25,170 bases of DNA from CAYQTE01 sp964420285 (GCA_964420285.1 CAYQTE010000068.1:1-25170), one strand, 5' to 3'; shown: positions 16,086 to 24,302, numbered from the stretch's first letter. A program made the numbers and translations. The notes: generated by a model not told the origin, from the letters alone.

Positions 16086-16502
16086 TTAGTAGCGGTCGCG
16101 TCCGCCGCGGTCGCGTCCGCGGTCGAAACCGCCGCCGCCACCACCGCCACGGTCGCCACGGCCACCGCCGCCGTATCCGCCGCCACCGCCACGGCCACCG
16201 CCGCCGCCAAATCCACCGCCGCCACCGCCGCCGCCTCCACGCGGGCCACGGTCTTCACGCGGACGGGCTTCGTTGACGGTCAGGGCACGGCCATCGTGTT
16301 GCTGCCCGTTGAGGGCGGCAATTGCGGCCGCAGCCTCGGCGTCGTTGGACATTTCCACGAATCCAAAACCCTTGCTACGCCCCGTGTCCCGGTCGTTGAT
16401 GATCTGGGCACTGACCACCTGCCCATGCGCACTGAACAACTGCTCCAGTGCCGAACTATCGACCGAATAACTGAGGTTACCGACGTACAGCTTCTTACCC
16501 AT
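16086..16502 (-). CDS. Glycine-rich RRM RNA-binding protein
   Basis: A 138-residue single-RRM protein of the bacterial glycine-rich RNA-binding (Rbp) type. The RRM spans residues 4-80, with RNP2 LYVGNL (5-10) and RNP1 KGFGFVEM (44-51). Both carry the aromatic residues that stack on RNA bases. From about residue 85 to the end the chain is almost entirely Gly with Arg, Tyr, Phe and Asp (RGG/GGYGG-like), a tail associated in this family with RNA chaperoning and self-association (known for relatives, inferred here). It is presumably cytoplasmic. The ATG at 16502 is preferred over one ten codons upstream because the RRM starts directly there and GGAG lies 8 nt upstream. It is transcribed alone, divergently from modA. 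The Gly-rich tail makes the antisense strand look like an Ala/Thr-rich frame. Confidence 0.93.
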   Translation of the reverse strand: MGKKLYVGNLSYSVDSSALEQLFSAHGQVVSAQIINDRDTGRSKGFGFVEMSNDAEAAAAIAALNGQQHDGRALTVNEARPREDRGPRGGGGGGGGGFGGGGGRGGGGGYGGGGRGDRGGGGGGGFDRGRDRGGRDRY

Positions 16503-16857
16503 TGCAGGATCTCCAGGTGCTGGGTAATCCACGGCCCGCTAAAATGCGGTTCTTTCCGGGCCTGGACGAAAGAGGTTGACAAACCAACCGATGCGGGACT
16601 GAACTGAGCGACACGGAGGTAGGACTATACACAGACACTTCCCTGAGGCCGACCGACAAACCCGCCACCTTTGCTACCATACCTATAACAAACTCGCTTG
16701 CCGCTGAAAAGAAAAAAATGGCAGGTCTTTTCAGCGACATCAACGCCGTACTTCATACCACCAGCCTATGCTCATGTTTAATACGCCGTCGAATTGGCTT
16801 TATTGCATCACCCGGCAATTATCGGGTACACCATTCTGGAAAGGTCCGGGCAATCTT
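16503..16857. other. Divergent intergenic region between RRM gene and modA
   Basis: These 355 bases must carry the promoters of both flanking genes. A TATAAC hexamer at 16684-16689 is a possible -10 for modA, but no good -35 precedes it. A perfect 11 bp inverted repeat lies at 16702-16736 (listed separately). No small gene was recognised. Confidence 0.4.
16702..16736. promoter_or_regulatory. Perfect 11 bp inverted repeat upstream of modA
   Basis: CGCTGAAAAGA (16702-16712) is repeated in reverse complement as TCTTTTCAGCG (16726-16736) around a 13 nt A-rich centre, about 120 nt before the modA start and just after a possible -10. It could be an operator (for a ModE-like or other regulator) or an RNA hairpin. 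It does not resemble the molybdenum-cofactor riboswitch as far as I can see. Confidence 0.4.
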
Positions 16858-17691
16858 ATGGCCATACATCCAAATCGACCCTTGCTTCTGGCGCTGGCGG
16901 CCACGTTCTTCATCGCGGCATCCTCCACCCGTGCCGCCGATCCGTCCATCACGGTCTCCGCCGCCATCAGCCTCCGCGAAGCCCTGACCCAGATCGCCAA
17001 TGACTGGCAGAAGGCGTCCGGGGTCGCCGTCCAGCTCAATTTCGGGGCGTCCGGGACGCTTATGACTCAGATCCAAGCCGGTGCCCCCGTCGATCTGTTC
17101 ATTTCCGCCGGGCCCGAACAAGTCGATCAACTCATCCAGAAGTCGCTGGCCGATCCCGCCACACGCCGCAATGTCGTCGGCAACACGCTGGTCCTGATCG
17201 TGCCCGCCGATGCCAAACAACCACCGGCACAATTTGCCGATCTGGCCGACGCACGGTTTACCCACATCGCCATCGGCCAGCCCCAGGCGGTTCCGGCCGG
17301 CATGTACGCCATGCAGGTCTTCAAATCGCTATCGATCGATTCCCGCATCAAGGACCGGCTGGTTTACGGCGCCAATGTCCGCCAAGTGTTGGATTATGTA
17401 CAAAACGGCGATGTCCAGGCCGGCATCGTATACAAGACCGATGCCATCACCGCCGGCACGCAGGTGCGCATCGTCGCCACCGCTGATGCGGCATGGCACG
17501 AGCCGATCGTCTATCCCGGCGTGGTACTCAAGGACAGCAAATCGGCCGCCGCAGCGCTGAAGTTTCTCGAACAGCTGCAAACGCCCCAGGCCGCCGCCAC
17601 CTTCCGCGACCACGGGTTTATTGCCGGTGCCGACCTGAAACCAACCACTTCCCCGGCCGGCCGGCCTGCAACCGCTCCGACCGGCCATTAA
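16858..17691 (+). CDS. modA: Molybdate ABC transporter substrate-binding protein
   Basis: The periplasmic binding protein that captures molybdate or tungstate for import (277 residues). A signal peptide runs from the ATG to STRAA near residue 27. Family motifs are SAAISLREAL at the mature N-terminus (equivalent to ModA's AASL.DAL), NFGASGTLMTQIQAGAPVDLFISA with the Ser ligand region, a mid-protein AIGQPQAVPAGMYAMQ segment, and VQNGDVQAGIVYKTDA. The chain ends in a Pro/Thr/Ala-rich tail. The frame is open 30 codons further upstream, but the ATG at 16858 starts the signal peptide; its GGAAAGG is rather distant (13 nt). modB starts 14 nt after the stop, so the two genes form an operon. Confidence 0.93.
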   Translation: MAIHPNRPLLLALAATFFIAASSTRAADPSITVSAAISLREALTQIANDWQKASGVAVQLNFGASGTLMTQIQAGAPVDLFISAGPEQVDQLIQKSLADPATRRNVVGNTLVLIVPADAKQPPAQFADLADARFTHIAIGQPQAVPAGMYAMQVFKSLSIDSRIKDRLVYGANVRQVLDYVQNGDVQAGIVYKTDAITAGTQVRIVATADAAWHEPIVYPGVVLKDSKSAAAALKFLEQLQTPQAAATFRDHGFIAGADLKPTTSPAGRPATAPTGH

Positions 17692-17705
17692 CGCGGATCG
17701 ACCCG

Positions 17706-18362
17706 ATGAACGATCTCTGGCCAGCTTTGGAGCGTTCCCTTTCCTATGCCTCGCTGGCAACGCTCCTGGTCGGCCTGGTCGGCATCCCTGTCGCCTATCT
17801 TCTGGCTCGAACCCGCTTCATCGGCAAAAACCTCGTTGAAGCCGTCCTGACCCTGCCACTGGTCCTCCCACCAACGGTCGTCGGCTATTTTCTCATAGTC
17901 ACCTTCGGCCATCGCGGCTGGATCGGCCGGTGGCTGGGAGTTTCCATCACCTTCCAATGGTACGGCGCCGTGCTGGCGGCCGCGGTGGTCGCGTTCCCCC
18001 TTCTGGTCCTTCCCGCCAAAGCCGCCTTCGCCTCCATCGATCCGGAAATGCACGACATGGCCCGGCTCATGGGGGCCGGCCGGGTGCGCACGTTCTGGCG
18101 GATCGCATTGCCCCTTGCCGGCCGGGGAATCGCCGCCGGGCTCCTGTTGGCGTTGGCCCGTTCGCTGGGGGAATTCGGGGCCACCGTCATGGTCCTGGGC
18201 GATTTCTCCCCCTCGCGCACGCTGCCGATCAGTATCTACGACGCCTCGGCCACCGGCGGTATCGACAGCACAGAAGCCCGCATGGCCGTCGCCTTGCTCA
18301 CCGGCCTGTCGATGCTCATCGTGCTCATCCACAACCGAGCCCCGGCCAGCCGCGGATGGTAA
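17706..18362 (+). CDS. modB: Molybdate ABC transporter permease
   Basis: The inner-membrane channel subunit of the molybdate importer (218 residues, as usual for ModB). Five or so hydrophobic helices are visible (about 14-35, 43-62, 78-98, 130-150 and 190-207). The cytoplasmic EAA loop that contacts the ATPase reads EMHDMARLMGAGRVRTFWRI followed by ALPLAGRGI, and GEFGATVMVLGD is a strong ModB signature. Start: ATG at 17706, 14 nt after modA, with only a weak ribosome binding site, suggesting coupled translation. No modC follows: the next gene is an unrelated DUF488 protein. The ATPase must be supplied from elsewhere in the genome, if the transporter works. Confidence 0.94.
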   Translation: MNDLWPALERSLSYASLATLLVGLVGIPVAYLLARTRFIGKNLVEAVLTLPLVLPPTVVGYFLIVTFGHRGWIGRWLGVSITFQWYGAVLAAAVVAFPLLVLPAKAAFASIDPEMHDMARLMGAGRVRTFWRIALPLAGRGIAAGLLLALARSLGEFGATVMVLGDFSPSRTLPISIYDASATGGIDSTEARMAVALLTGLSMLIVLIHNRAPASRGW

Positions 18363-18373
18363 GGCAAAAGTCG

Positions 18374-18400
18374 CCGGCGCCGGGCAAGATTTTTTCTTTT
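18374..18400 (+). terminator. Possible terminator after modB
   Basis: A GC palindrome CCGGCGCCGG (18374-18383) is followed within 7 nt by a T-rich run (TTTTTTCTTTT). The palindrome leaves no room for a normal loop unless it pairs partly, so the terminator call is weak. Confidence 0.3.
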
Positions 18401-18494
18401 CTGCACAAAACTTCACAGAGTTCCAAACGTCTTATTGGTATGGACCGAGGTCGCGTGGCAACGACATGGACAATCGCCAGAAGGAGGTGCGGCC

Positions 18495-18869
18495 ATGATC
18501 GGAATTAAGCATCTGCTCGACAGCATTGACCCGGCCGACGGGCGGCGAATCTGGGTCGAACCCATCGGATTGACCCGTGATTTCATCGAATGGTGCCAGG
18601 TTCACCATCTCCTCACCCACGTCGCCCCACCCGAGGCTCTGTGGCGATGGTACCAGAGCCATCCCGACGGCTACGAATTCTTCCGCGGCCGATATCACGC
18701 CTGGCTGGCCCAGGGCCCCTACGTCCCGGCCCTTCAGGAACTGGCGTGCAGCGCCAGGGCGCAGAACATCACGCTCCTGCACCAGGAGGATGACCCCGCC
18801 CGCAATACCGCCTCGGCCCTCCAGGAATTCCTCAGCGAATTGGAGGCGTATTGCCCGCGCGAGCCGTGA
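18495..18869 (+). CDS. DUF488 family protein
   Basis: A 124-residue soluble protein that I assign to the DUF488 (YeaO-like) family; no biochemical activity is established that I could name. Matching features are DPADGRRIWVEPIGLTRDFI near residues 12-33 (family: a DG-R-LVDR-WPRG-like start), PPEALWRWYQSHPDGYEFF followed by GRYHAWLA in the middle (family: L..WF.HDP..W..F..RY..EL), and ITLLHQEDDPARNTASALQEFL at the end (family: VTLLYA..D...N.A..L...L). The otherwise common basic residues of the first motif are partly replaced. The ATG at 18495 is decided by a near-perfect AAGGAGGTG at 18481-18489; the frame is open further upstream. It lies 132 nt after modB in the same direction. Confidence 0.78.
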   Translation: MIGIKHLLDSIDPADGRRIWVEPIGLTRDFIEWCQVHHLLTHVAPPEALWRWYQSHPDGYEFFRGRYHAWLAQGPYVPALQELACSARAQNITLLHQEDDPARNTASALQEFLSELEAYCPREP

Positions 18870-18892
18870 ACTGGTGGCGATGGCAACAATGG

Positions 18893-18940
18893 AAACGGGA
18901 CAGGTCCAATCAATGGTTGGACCGGTCCCGTTTATGCTTT
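18893..18940. terminator. Terminator hairpin between convergent genes
   Basis: A long interrupted stem: AAACGGGAC (18893-18901) pairs with GTCCCGTTT (18925-18933), and inside it GGTCCAA (18903-18909) pairs with TTGGACC (18917-18923), with one mismatch between the blocks. ATGCTTTT follows on the plus strand. It lies just after the DUF488 stop and just before the end of the convergent propeller gene, so it probably stops transcription from both sides. Confidence 0.7.
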
Positions 18941-19986
18941 TATCGCTGCACCCCGCCCAGCGGCAGCCCTTTGTCATCGAGCAACTGAATGCTCGACGCG
19001 GGGCCAAGATCGGGATCGCTCCAGGAACTCAGCGCCCAGACCACTTTCTTGTCGGGCGTCACTTCCAGCACCTGCACGGTACGCGACCAGTCCTTGGGAT
19101 CCTTGACCACGTACCCGCACCAGTTGCATATCAAAGTATTGCCGTTGGCCATGCGTCCGACTTCCTGAATGGTAAACAGGGCAATATCGGGGCAATCTTT
19201 TTGCGCGAAGGACCAGACGGTCTCGCCTTTCGGATTGACTTCCACCACACCCTTTTGCGAGCAGCCCATCAGCGTATTGCCGTTCTTGAGCCGCACAATG
19301 CCCCACGGCTGGGTCACGTTGTATGACCACACCAGCTTGCCGGTAGCATCGAATTCGACCGCCTTGTTGCCGTCGATCTGCCCGCCCAGATACGTGCCGG
19401 CGTCCGTCAGGCGCACACGGCGGAATTGAAGGTGCGGCTTGTCCGGATTGGCAACCGTCAGCGGAACTTCCTTTTCCGTCTTGCCCGTTGTCGTGTTGAT
19501 CGTCAACGCCCGCGCGGGATTCCCCTGAATCGTCATCAGCACGTGGTCCAGGCCCAGCGGTTGGACAGAGTGAATCTCGGTTCCGGCCGGTGCGTCGTAC
19601 GTCCAGATGATCTTCTTGTCCGGCGTGATTTCGCTGGCGCCGATCTTGCGGCAGAAGACGATATTGCCGTTGGAGAGCATGGTGGCATCGCCGAGTTCCT
19701 CGAGCGTGCCGTCCTTGTCGTTGGTGGGGATCGTGTATGACCATGTGACTTTGCCATCGCGCACGATGTACATCGTCTGAACCTTGTTGCGATAATCCCA
19801 TTCGCCGGTGTAAAGGAAGTTGTATTGCGACAATCCCTTCCCCGGCAAAACGGCCGGCATGTAAACCGGTTTGGTGCTCGGGGCAGTGGCCGGCCCGGTG
19901 GTCGGCGACGGTGCGGGCTGTGCCCCCGCGAAGGCACAGAAAACGCCGCATACGAGAATTGCCAAGATGCTTATTGTTTTTGACAT
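18940..19986 (-). CDS. Exported PQQ/arylsulfotransferase-like beta-propeller protein
   Basis: A 348-residue protein with a signal peptide (MSKTISILAILVCGVFCAFAGA, cleavage about residue 22) and a Thr/Pro/Ala-rich linker (24-45). It then has propeller repeats of the type DGKVTWSYTIP, DKKIIWTYDAPAG, TGKLVWSYNVTQPWGI, KGETVWSFAQ and DKKVVWALSSW, each followed by a segment like LSNGNIVF, LKNGNTLM or MANGNTLIC. The (G/D)-K-x-V-W-x-(Y/F) repeat with NGN(T/I)L is typical of PQQ-like and arylsulfotransferase-type propellers. I see no obvious catalytic His and would not assign an enzyme activity. The ATG at 19986 is preceded by GGAGAGG; the frame is open 42 codons upstream, but without a signal peptide at that start. 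It is transcribed alone and converges on the DUF488 gene. Confidence 0.83.
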   Translation of the reverse strand: MSKTISILAILVCGVFCAFAGAQPAPSPTTGPATAPSTKPVYMPAVLPGKGLSQYNFLYTGEWDYRNKVQTMYIVRDGKVTWSYTIPTNDKDGTLEELGDATMLSNGNIVFCRKIGASEITPDKKIIWTYDAPAGTEIHSVQPLGLDHVLMTIQGNPARALTINTTTGKTEKEVPLTVANPDKPHLQFRRVRLTDAGTYLGGQIDGNKAVEFDATGKLVWSYNVTQPWGIVRLKNGNTLMGCSQKGVVEVNPKGETVWSFAQKDCPDIALFTIQEVGRMANGNTLICNWCGYVVKDPKDWSRTVQVLEVTPDKKVVWALSSWSDPDLGPASSIQLLDDKGLPLGGVQR

Positions 19987-20100
19987 GACCTCTCCGCAAG
20001 TTGACCCCCAAAAAACCTGAACAAGCCGGGATGTTACGACTTCACATCGCGCGGTCAAGGCGAACGGCCTCTTACCCCTTTTCTGATACCCCCATTCCCC

Positions 20101-20137
20101 CACGCCCTGCACTCAGGAAGAGGGACGGGTGAGGGTT
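20101..20137. repeat. Half copy of the palindromic repeat family
   Basis: CACGCCCTGCACTCAGG, an A/G-rich strand and GGTGAGGG match one arm of the elements at 1798-1919 and 2917-3045. No second arm is present nearby, so this appears to be a degenerate or partial copy. It lies just before the tandem repeat at 20142. Confidence 0.55.
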
Positions 20138-20141
20138 CCTA

Positions 20142-20173
20142 CTCCACTGCTCCACTGCTCTACTGCTCTATTC
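20142..20173. repeat. 8 bp tandem repeat over the end of the Ig-repeat gene
   Basis: Four consecutive 8 bp units: CTCCACTG, CTCCACTG, CTCTACTG, CTCTATTC. Read on the minus strand, the stop codon and last codons of the large Ig-repeat gene (20160-20173) fall inside this repeat, so the repeat determines that protein's last few residues. Confidence 0.7.
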
Positions 20174-23100
20174 CCCCCAACACCGACCCCGCCGATTCCA
20201 GCCAATCGCCCGCAATCCGCGTATCCGAGAACAGCGACCCGACCAACGCGCCGCCCGCCGACGGACTCACGGCCGCATGCGCCAAAGCCGCCGAGCCCGC
20301 GGTACCCGCTGACGACTGCACCGCCGCATCCGCCGTGCCCGCGCCATCGCCGGCCGCGAGCAGATTCTGGCCCAGATCGTTGATAATGCCGTTGATGTCG
20401 TTGATATTCACTATCCCCTGATTGAGGATATCCCCGCCGGAATATCCCACCGCCTGGCCCAGGTCGTTGATGGCCCGCGTGACGTCCGTAATGTCCACGA
20501 CGCCGTCCAGGTTCGTATCGCCGGCGGGCACATATTTTACTTCCACATCCCCGGCCGGGACGGTGAGCGGAATGTGGATCGAGTCCCCATAACCGACAGC
20601 CCGACTGGCAATAGCGTTCGGCCCAATCACCAATGAGCTCATGACGGTTTGCCTCTGCACCCATGTCGCGATCTGCGACAAGGGCACATTGCTCTCTTTG
20701 GCCAGCAACGTGTTGTTCGTGATATCCAGCGTGCCCGCCACCGACAGATTATTGACGGCGAAAACCGTCTGATCCGCCTGCGAATCCGACTGCGCCAGCG
20801 CCAAACTCGCCCCGGCCGCAATCGAGATCGTGCCGAGCGTGTAATTCATCGCCCCCGCACCCGGCGTATTGGCCGGAACGGTGAACGACCCGCCGTTGAT
20901 CGCCATAGCATCGCTGTTGCTGGCCGGATCGCCGATGATCTCCAAGGTGTTCTGCCCCACTCCGCCGGTGAGGGCAATTCCGCCCGCCGGAATTGGATCC
21001 CCATTGGAGAAGTTGAGAACAAAGAGATCACCCCCGGCCGGGCCGGTGTAGCTGACGGAGGGGCAGTCGGACATGAGGAGGGATTGCACCGGCGCACCGG
21101 TGCCCGTGGCGTTGTTCCAGATGTCGATGTGCTGCCCGTCCGGATCGACCTTGCAATAAACGCTTTGGGCGGCTACCGGCAACGGACCGGTGCCGACGAT
21201 CTGCGTGGTCGTCGGGCTTGTGCTGGCGGTGAAATTGCCGTCGCCGCTATAGACGGCCACGATGGAGTGGCTGCCGGGGTTAAGTGTCGAGGTCGTGTAT
21301 GTCGCCGTGTTTCCGCTCAGGGACACCGGGCCGCCCACATCACTGCCGTCGATCTGGAACTGGATGGTTCCCGTCTCGCCACTGCCGCTGGCGGGCGTCA
21401 CCGTCGCCGTGAAAGCGATGGATTGGCCATATGTGGCCGAGCCGTTGTTGGAAGTAACGGCCGTCGTTGTTGCGGCATGACCGCCGCTTTGTGCGAAGGT
21501 CGGCGAGGTACTGCCGGCAAAGTTGCTGTCGCCGCTATAGATCGCAACGACGGCGTGGTTGCCAGCGCCAAGGGTCGAAGTTGCGTAGGCCGCTACATTA
21601 CCGCCGAGGGCCACCGGGCTGCCCACATTGCTGCCGTCGATTTGGAATTGCACTGTCCCCGTCGGCCCAGCGCCGACATCGGGATTTACAGTCGCTGTGA
21701 ACGTGACCGATCGCCCATAGATCACCGAGTTGTTGTTGGACGTGACGGCGATGGTCGTGGAGATTCGAGTGACACTTTGTGTGATTGTCGGCGAGGTGCT
21801 GCCTGCGAAGTTGACATCACCGCTGTACGTGGCCACGATGGCATGGCTGCCGGCGGTGAGCGTCGTGGTGGCGTACGCGGCGATGCCACCGCTGATGGCC
21901 ACCGGCGTGCCCACGTCGCTACCGTCAATCACGAATTGCACGGTCCCCGTCTCCCCGCTGCCGCTGGCTGGCGCCACCGTGGCCGTGAAGGTCGCCGGCT
22001 GGCCGTAGGTTGTTGAACCGTTGTTGGATGTGACGGCGGTGGTAGTGCCGATGCTGACGACATATTGGGTAAACACCGCGCTGATGCTGCTGGCGAAGGT
22101 GCCGTCGCCGCTATAGACAGCCACGATGGAATGAGTACCGGCGCTCAACGTGGAAGTGGTATAGACAGCGGTATTGCCGCCCAGACGTGCTGGACTGCCC
22201 ATGTTATTGCCGTCGACCTGGAACTGCACGGTTCCTGTCTCACCACTGCCGTAGGCCGAAGACACTGTTGCCGTGAAGTTCACCGACTGGCCATAAATGG
22301 TTGTGACGTTATTGGAAGTGACGGCCGTGGTAGTGGGGCACAGGACAACGATCTGCAAGGCGGTCGAAGAGGCGCTGCCGGCAAAATTGCTATCGCCATT
22401 GTAAATGGCGGCCACCGAATGGCTGCCGACATACAGCGACGATGTCGTGTAGCCGGCGGTGTTGCCGTACAGGGCGATGGGGCTTCCCACTGGCCTACCG
22501 TCGATCTGGAACTGCACGGTGCCGCTCTCACCGCTGCCAATGGCAGGCGTTACCCTCGCCGTCAAGGTCACGGACTGGCCATAGACCGGCGAGGAGTAGT
22601 TGGATGTGACGGCGGTAGTTGTTGTGACCTGGGTAACCGTGAGTGTGCCATTGACAAAAGTGAACGAGTAGTTCGCCGCGGCGAGGCTTCCCGCCGCGGC
22701 GGTGAGGGGATAGACGCCAACCGGGCTGAAGGTCAAGGCCGTCGAGGCCAAGTAGGCTGAACCCGAGACCACCGAACTGGTGTCCCCATCGACGAAGCCG
22801 GTGATTGAGTCGGTAAATCTCGGGTCGCCGGCACCGTACATCCTGCTGGTGCTGATGACGGTGACGGTCAGCGGCGCTGCGGCAACGATTTGTGTTAACG
22901 TCGGGCTGGTGCTGGAGCCAAAGTTGGCGTCACCGCTGTAGAGGGCCACGACGGAATGGCTGCCGGCGGTCAATTTCAAAGGCGTATAGGTGGCTGTGTT
23001 GCCGCTGAGGGCGACCGGGCTGCCAGCGTCGGCGCCGTCAATCTGGAACTGCACGGTCCCGGTCTCGCCGCTGCCGCTTGGGGTCGCCACCGTCGCCGTA

Positions 23101-24071
23101 AAGGTCACGGCTTGGCCGTACGTGGCCGAGGCGTTGCTCGACGTGACGGCGGTGCAGGTGAATTTCCCGACCATGAGAGTCTGCGTTATCACGGCGATGG
23201 CCGTCGGACTCCCGGCGCCGTCCCAGCCACCGGCCGCCGTATCAAACGCCTCGTCGTAGGCCGCCAGCAGACCCGCCGAGGAGTCCGCCGTGTCGATCGT
23301 CGGTGGCGTGCCGGTCACATAGTGTCCGTCGGCCACCAGCAGGCTGCTCAGATAGGTATTGCCGCCATAGGTGAACGTGCCGGGGCCGGCGTACGGGTAG
23401 CTGGCCGGAGCGCCGCCGCTGAACGTCGTGCCACTGGGCACGCCTGGATTGTTGCCGGTGGTTGCGGTGGCGAAATTCTGCATGTCCCCTGCGCTCTGGC
23501 CCAGGCCGAAGATGATCAGTGTCGATGAGATGCCCTTTGTGGCGTTGTGCAGCGACGGCGGCGAGCCCACCACGTCCTGACCGGCCGCCACCTCCGTGCT
23601 GCTGTTGTCATTATTCAGAATCCCGTACGTGAATCCGGCCTCGACCCGCGCAGGGCCCTTCTTTCCAGTGGCCGAATCCGTCAACAGGTAGTAGGTGTCG
23701 CTGGCCAATTGCCCGGTGCCGGAACCGGAATGCGCGGTGTAGGTCGTGCCGTTGAAGATGTCATCATTGAGAGACCCGGCAGTGGCGCCGCCGACGATGA
23801 CATTGAAGTTGCTGATGCCGCCATCGACCCCGCCGTTATTGGCCTGGATGGAATTGGGCGTGACCGTCGTGCCGTTGACGGTTCCATCGATGGCGTAGAT
23901 CGCAAATGAGTTGGGCGTGTAATCGCTGAATCCATCATCGTTGATCGACATGACGAAAGTCACGGTTCCGTGAGGTGCGGAAAGCAGGACCCGACTTTCC
24001 AGTACCTCGATTACCGACGCCATTGCCCGCGAGGATCCCCGGTGTTGGCGACGCGATTTATGTTTCAACAC
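20160..24071 (-). CDS. Giant exported protein: LEPR-XLL signal, Ig-like repeats, dockerin
   Basis: About 1303 residues. The N-terminus has a basic stretch and VIEVLESRVLLSA, a LEPR-XLL-type motif of planctomycete exported proteins (Ser replaces Pro). A ~270-residue Gly/Thr/Ser-rich domain of unknown type follows. Then come six near-identical ~95-residue Ig-like repeats (Big_3-type; TAVTSN, YGQSVTFTATV, SGETGTVQFQIDG, GSHSIVAVYSGD, NFAGSTSPT). One MBG-like domain (about 22630-22880) separates the first repeat from the other five. Near the C-terminus is a dockerin-like pair with calcium loops DTNLDGVVDITD and GDILNQGIVNINDIN. It is probably a surface adhesin or a cohesin-binding scaffold component. 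Start: GTG at 24071 follows AAGGAGG with 8 nt spacing, whereas the in-frame ATG at 24095 has no Shine-Dalgarno; using the ATG adds eight residues. It is transcribed alone. Confidence 0.88.
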   Translation of the reverse strand: MLKHKSRRQHRGSSRAMASVIEVLESRVLLSAPHGTVTFVMSINDDGFSDYTPNSFAIYAIDGTVNGTTVTPNSIQANNGGVDGGISNFNVIVGGATAGSLNDDIFNGTTYTAHSGSGTGQLASDTYYLLTDSATGKKGPARVEAGFTYGILNNDNSSTEVAAGQDVVGSPPSLHNATKGISSTLIIFGLGQSAGDMQNFATATTGNNPGVPSGTTFSGGAPASYPYAGPGTFTYGGNTYLSSLLVADGHYVTGTPPTIDTADSSAGLLAAYDEAFDTAAGGWDGAGSPTAIAVITQTLMVGKFTCTAVTSSNASATYGQAVTFTATVATPSGSGETGTVQFQIDGADAGSPVALSGNTATYTPLKLTAGSHSVVALYSGDANFGSSTSPTLTQIVAAAPLTVTVISTSRMYGAGDPRFTDSITGFVDGDTSSVVSGSAYLASTALTFSPVGVYPLTAAAGSLAAANYSFTFVNGTLTVTQVTTTTAVTSNYSSPVYGQSVTLTARVTPAIGSGESGTVQFQIDGRPVGSPIALYGNTAGYTTSSLYVGSHSVAAIYNGDSNFAGSASSTALQIVVLCPTTTAVTSNNVTTIYGQSVNFTATVSSAYGSGETGTVQFQVDGNNMGSPARLGGNTAVYTTSTLSAGTHSIVAVYSGDGTFASSISAVFTQYVVSIGTTTAVTSNNGSTTYGQPATFTATVAPASGSGETGTVQFVIDGSDVGTPVAISGGIAAYATTTLTAGSHAIVATYSGDVNFAGSTSPTITQSVTRISTTIAVTSNNNSVIYGRSVTFTATVNPDVGAGPTGTVQFQIDGSNVGSPVALGGNVAAYATSTLGAGNHAVVAIYSGDSNFAGSTSPTFAQSGGHAATTTAVTSNNGSATYGQSIAFTATVTPASGSGETGTIQFQIDGSDVGGPVSLSGNTATYTTSTLNPGSHSIVAVYSGDGNFTASTSPTTTQIVGTGPLPVAAQSVYCKVDPDGQHIDIWNNATGTGAPVQSLLMSDCPSVSYTGPAGGDLFVLNFSNGDPIPAGGIALTGGVGQNTLEIIGDPASNSDAMAINGGSFTVPANTPGAGAMNYTLGTISIAAGASLALAQSDSQADQTVFAVNNLSVAGTLDITNNTLLAKESNVPLSQIATWVQRQTVMSSLVIGPNAIASRAVGYGDSIHIPLTVPAGDVEVKYVPAGDTNLDGVVDITDVTRAINDLGQAVGYSGGDILNQGIVNINDINGIINDLGQNLLAAGDGAGTADAAVQSSAGTAGSAALAHAAVSPSAGGALVGSLFSDTRIAGDWLESAGSVLGGIEQ
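21190..23165 (-). repeat. Six tandem ~285 bp DNA repeats encoding Ig-like domains
   Basis: The Ig-like domains are also conserved at DNA level. The same words (for example CCGCTATAGA.GGCCACGATGG and TGGAACTGCACGGT.CC) recur about every 285 bp near 21240, 21525, 21815, 22105, 22390 and 22935. A non-repeat MBG-like segment interrupts the array at about 22630-22880. Such an array can expand or contract by recombination and can be misassembled. Confidence 0.8.
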
Positions 24072-24079
24072 GTATGCAC

Positions 24080-24086
24080 CCTCCTT
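24080..24086 (-). promoter_or_regulatory. Shine-Dalgarno that decides the Ig-repeat gene start
   Basis: AAGGAGG on the minus strand lies 8 nt before the GTG at 24071 and inside the frame of the upstream ATG at 24095. The ATG itself has no purine-rich sequence at the right distance, so initiation at GTG is favoured. Confidence 0.6.
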
Positions 24087-24302
24087 GCCAGTCATGGCGA
24101 ATCAGACATATTACCCGCCTCCAGGCAAAGGCCGGGTGCCCTGGCAAATGGTTAACATCGGATTATCCTGATCCGTGAATGCCGATGCAAGCAAAAAGTG
24201 GAGGCTTTTGCGAAAGATTTCGGCCAGGGAGAAACCGAACCGCCGATCGGCTGGGACGAACGCGCAGGATCACACAGAAAATCCAGGAAAATGCGATTTG
24301 AC

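Noticed and set aside
16002..16607. Ala/Thr-rich plus-strand frame opposite the RRM gene
   Set aside because: The low-complexity part is the antisense of the Gly-rich tail; the RRM on the minus strand is clear.
16620..16857. Molybdenum-cofactor riboswitch upstream of modA
   Set aside because: I could not find the conserved paired elements of that motif; only a simple inverted repeat is visible. A covariance-model search would decide.
20649..22016. 455-codon plus-strand frame opposite the Ig-repeat gene
   Set aside because: It mirrors the repeat structure of the minus-strand gene and has no independent features.
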